NCBI GenBank assembly: GCA_030728235.1
Contig: JANRAA010000005.1
Location: 4,523-12,000 of the forward strand
Direction of reading: 5' to 3'
DNA length: 7,478 bases
DNA from: Flavobacteriales bacterium
GTDB taxonomy: Bacteria; Bacteroidota; Bacteroidia; Flavobacteriales_D; Sanyastnellaceae
This document shows, piece by piece, positions 6,041 through 7,478 of the stretch; position 1 is the stretch's first letter, and the number at the start of each line of letters is the position of its first letter. A program made the position numbers and the translations under genes. The notes below the pieces were generated by a model, which was not told the DNA's origin, made no database searches, and saw nothing but the letters and a program-made list of their open reading frames with translations.

Positions 6041-7478
6041 TTATTGTTTCAGCAATCGAAGTGGAATCACCGTTTTACCTGCAATTGAAATGGTTGCAAT
6101 GTATACACCTGAATCGCCTTGTATGAGACATTCAACTTCTTTCGCAGCACCATAGGCATTGTGCACGATGAGACGCCCTGAAGTATCGAAAACATCGACT
6201 ACAACATTTTCAAAAACGTCGCCAAGGTTGATAAAGAAAAGTCCGTCGGAAGGATTCGGTGAAACACGAATGAAAGTGTTTAAACTGTGGTTCATTAATC
6301 CTATGGTTGTTATGAAGTAGCAAGATGAGGTGTCGGTGCAATTGTTCATGGTAACAGACAAAGCATAAAACCCATCATTTTGCAAAATGATTGTCTGGTT
6401 CGTTTCACCAGGCAATGGCGCATAGTTGTTAGTGCAATCAAGCCATTGGTATTCTGCGCCCTGCAGGGCGGATTGAAGAGTTGTTGGATCTAGGATGACG
6501 ACTGTTGTATCAACTGAGTTAATAGTCAAATCGAGCGTTACCAAAGAGTCGCACCCCGCGGCATTTGTCAGTATCCACGATGGGGTAGTAGTGGATGAGG
6601 TATACGTTACTCCGTCGATCCATGTGTATGTATCACAGGCTGTTTGGAAATCGGTTGAGCTGCTGCTGTTCGAAATGGTGAGAAAGATTGTGAGCAGACT
6701 GTCGCACCCTTGAGTGTTTGGAATTGTATCGGTATACATGCCCGAAACAGTGTACGTCTCATCGCCAGATGGAACGGTATAGCTCGAACATGATGTGGCA
6801 GTTATTGTGTTAAACGTGGCGTCACAGAAGGTATAAACCCTAGCCAATCCTGCGTTGTTGCCATTGCTATCATTTCCGTGTATTCCTCCTGCTATGGTAA
6901 GTCCGTTGTGACTCATGCTCACACTGTTTCCGAATCCATCTCCACCATTTTGGCCTAGAATTTCTTGTCCGAACTGCACCCAGTTACTACCATCCCAATT
7001 GAATGTCTTTATTCCCCCTGCCGGGGATGCTGTGTGACTGCCAACCACCAACTTATTGCCATCGAAGTTAAGTTCTACTGAATTGCCTGTGGATCCGTTT
7101 CCGGGAATGGCAGACCCCATTTGTATCCAATCAGAAGTTAACTGGTAAATTTTTACTTCTCCAGCGCTTCCATTTGCAAAGCGATTGCCGACGGCCATTC
7201 TTGAGCCTGAGTTGCTCAGTGAAAGGGCCGATCCAGATGAGGAAGTACCCAACGCATTAAAATTGTCGCTTCCGTTTATTTCTGAACCGAGTTGAAAACC
7301 AAACGTGCTGTATGCTCTTACGGTTCCTGCGAATGTGCCGTTTCCATTGTTGTTCGGAGCACCATAACATACAACGCCTCCGTCGCCGCTCATGGCCACA
7401 CTCATGCCGCTTTGTTCGCCTGGCTCTTCGCCCAATATTTCTGGCGACATCTCAACCCAGTCAAATCCATCGAACATG
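6041..7478 (-). CDS. C-terminal part of a large secreted propeller/adhesin-like protein with T9SS sorting domain
   Basis: The frame is open at the right edge. The ATG at 7477 is probably an internal Met, because the first visible residues are already inside a repeat. There are 478 visible residues. Four divergent propeller-type repeats fill 1-217, each with a W/F-x-x-G/S start, E-I-x-G, S-V-x-x-S and a G-x-V-x-x-Y strand (for example WVQFGQEILG at 166-175 and WIQMGSAIPG at 117-126). Two Cys-bearing repeats follow, at about 218-269 and 275-320, ending GCDSLLTIFLTI and GCDSLVTLDLTI. Next is an Ig-like module (about 338-390, YQWLDC, NYAPLPGETNQ, CTDTSSCYF). Last is a type A T9SS sorting domain (about 400-478, SPNPSDGLFFI at 406-416, VVVDVFDTSGRLI at 425-437). 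The modules are typical of Bacteroidota extracellular proteins that serve as adhesins or matrix components. The ligand is unknown. The stop lies 175 bases before the GH9 gene on the same strand. Confidence 0.9.
   Translation of the reverse strand, partial: MFDGFDWVEMSPEILGEEPGEQSGMSVAMSGDGGVVCYGAPNNNGNGTFAGTVRAYSTFGFQLGSEINGSDNFNALGTSSSGSALSLSNSGSRMAVGNRFANGSAGEVKIYQLTSDWIQMGSAIPGNGSTGNSVELNFDGNKLVVGSHTASPAGGIKTFNWDGSNWVQFGQEILGQNGGDGFGNSVSMSHNGLTIAGGIHGNDSNGNNAGLARVYTFCDATFNTITATSCSSYTVPSGDETYTVSGMYTDTIPNTQGCDSLLTIFLTISNSSSSTDFQTACDTYTWIDGVTYTSSTTTPSWILTNAAGCDSLVTLDLTINSVDTTVVILDPTTLQSALQGAEYQWLDCTNNYAPLPGETNQTIILQNDGFYALSVTMNNCTDTSSCYFITTIGLMNHSLNTFIRVSPNPSDGLFFINLGDVFENVVVDVFDTSGRLIVHNAYGAAKEVECLIQGDSGVYIATISIAGKTVIPLRLLKQ

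Noticed and set aside
7475..7477. ATG at the right edge as the true start of the propeller protein
   Set aside because: There is no signal peptide after it, although the protein ends in a T9SS sorting domain and must be exported. The visible N-terminus is already within a repeat, so the gene continues outside the window.
1..7478. CRISPR array, tRNA/rRNA gene, insertion sequence, phage or defence genes
   Set aside because: No regularly spaced direct repeats, cloverleaf-like segments, transposase or integrase motifs, or defence protein domains were seen. Five co-directional genes account for nearly all the sequence.

Overview
This window is most likely chromosomal DNA from a member of the Bacteroidota, probably a free-living Flavobacteriales-type organism (order-level placement is inference). 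Three observations support this. Two proteins end in recognisable type IX secretion system (T9SS) type A sorting domains. One of these also carries the 'GCDSLxTxxLTI' and 'YQWLDC..NYAPLPGETNQT' modules typical of Bacteroidota surface proteins. The dihydroorotase is of the Bacteroidota type, and the starts lack strong Shine-Dalgarno sequences. All five supported genes lie on the minus strand and coding density is high, with no intergenic gap above about 180 bases.

In transcription order (right to left) the layout is as follows. (1) 7478-6041: the C-terminal part of a large secreted beta-propeller/adhesin-like protein, cut by the right edge. (2) 5865-3709: a complete secreted glycoside hydrolase family 9 enzyme with an N-terminal Ig-like domain and a T9SS sorting domain. 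(3) 3570-2224: a complete class I dihydroorotase (pyrC), the third step of de novo pyrimidine synthesis. (4) 2227-1370: a conserved protein of unknown function resembling the family I remember as DUF6671, with four CxxC pairs at its C terminus. It overlaps pyrC by ATGA and so is probably translationally coupled to it. (5) 1312-1: the N-terminal 437 residues of a secreted protein of unknown function, cut by the left edge.

The genes do not form one obvious pathway. Three are exported proteins, of which the GH9 enzyme would break down beta-glucan outside the cell and the other two look like surface or secreted propeller-type proteins. The pyrC/DUF6671-like pair is a cytoplasmic two-gene unit between them. 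The intergenic gaps hold a long AU-rich inverted repeat (5956-6021), a plausible Bacteroidota promoter for pyrC (3642-3675) and an imperfect hairpin just after the DUF6671-like stop (1337-1369).

I see no RNA genes, CRISPR, insertion sequences, phage genes or defence systems. Most of the window is ordinary for this phylum. The part most worth following up is the uncharacterised zinc-ribbon protein coupled to dihydroorotase.
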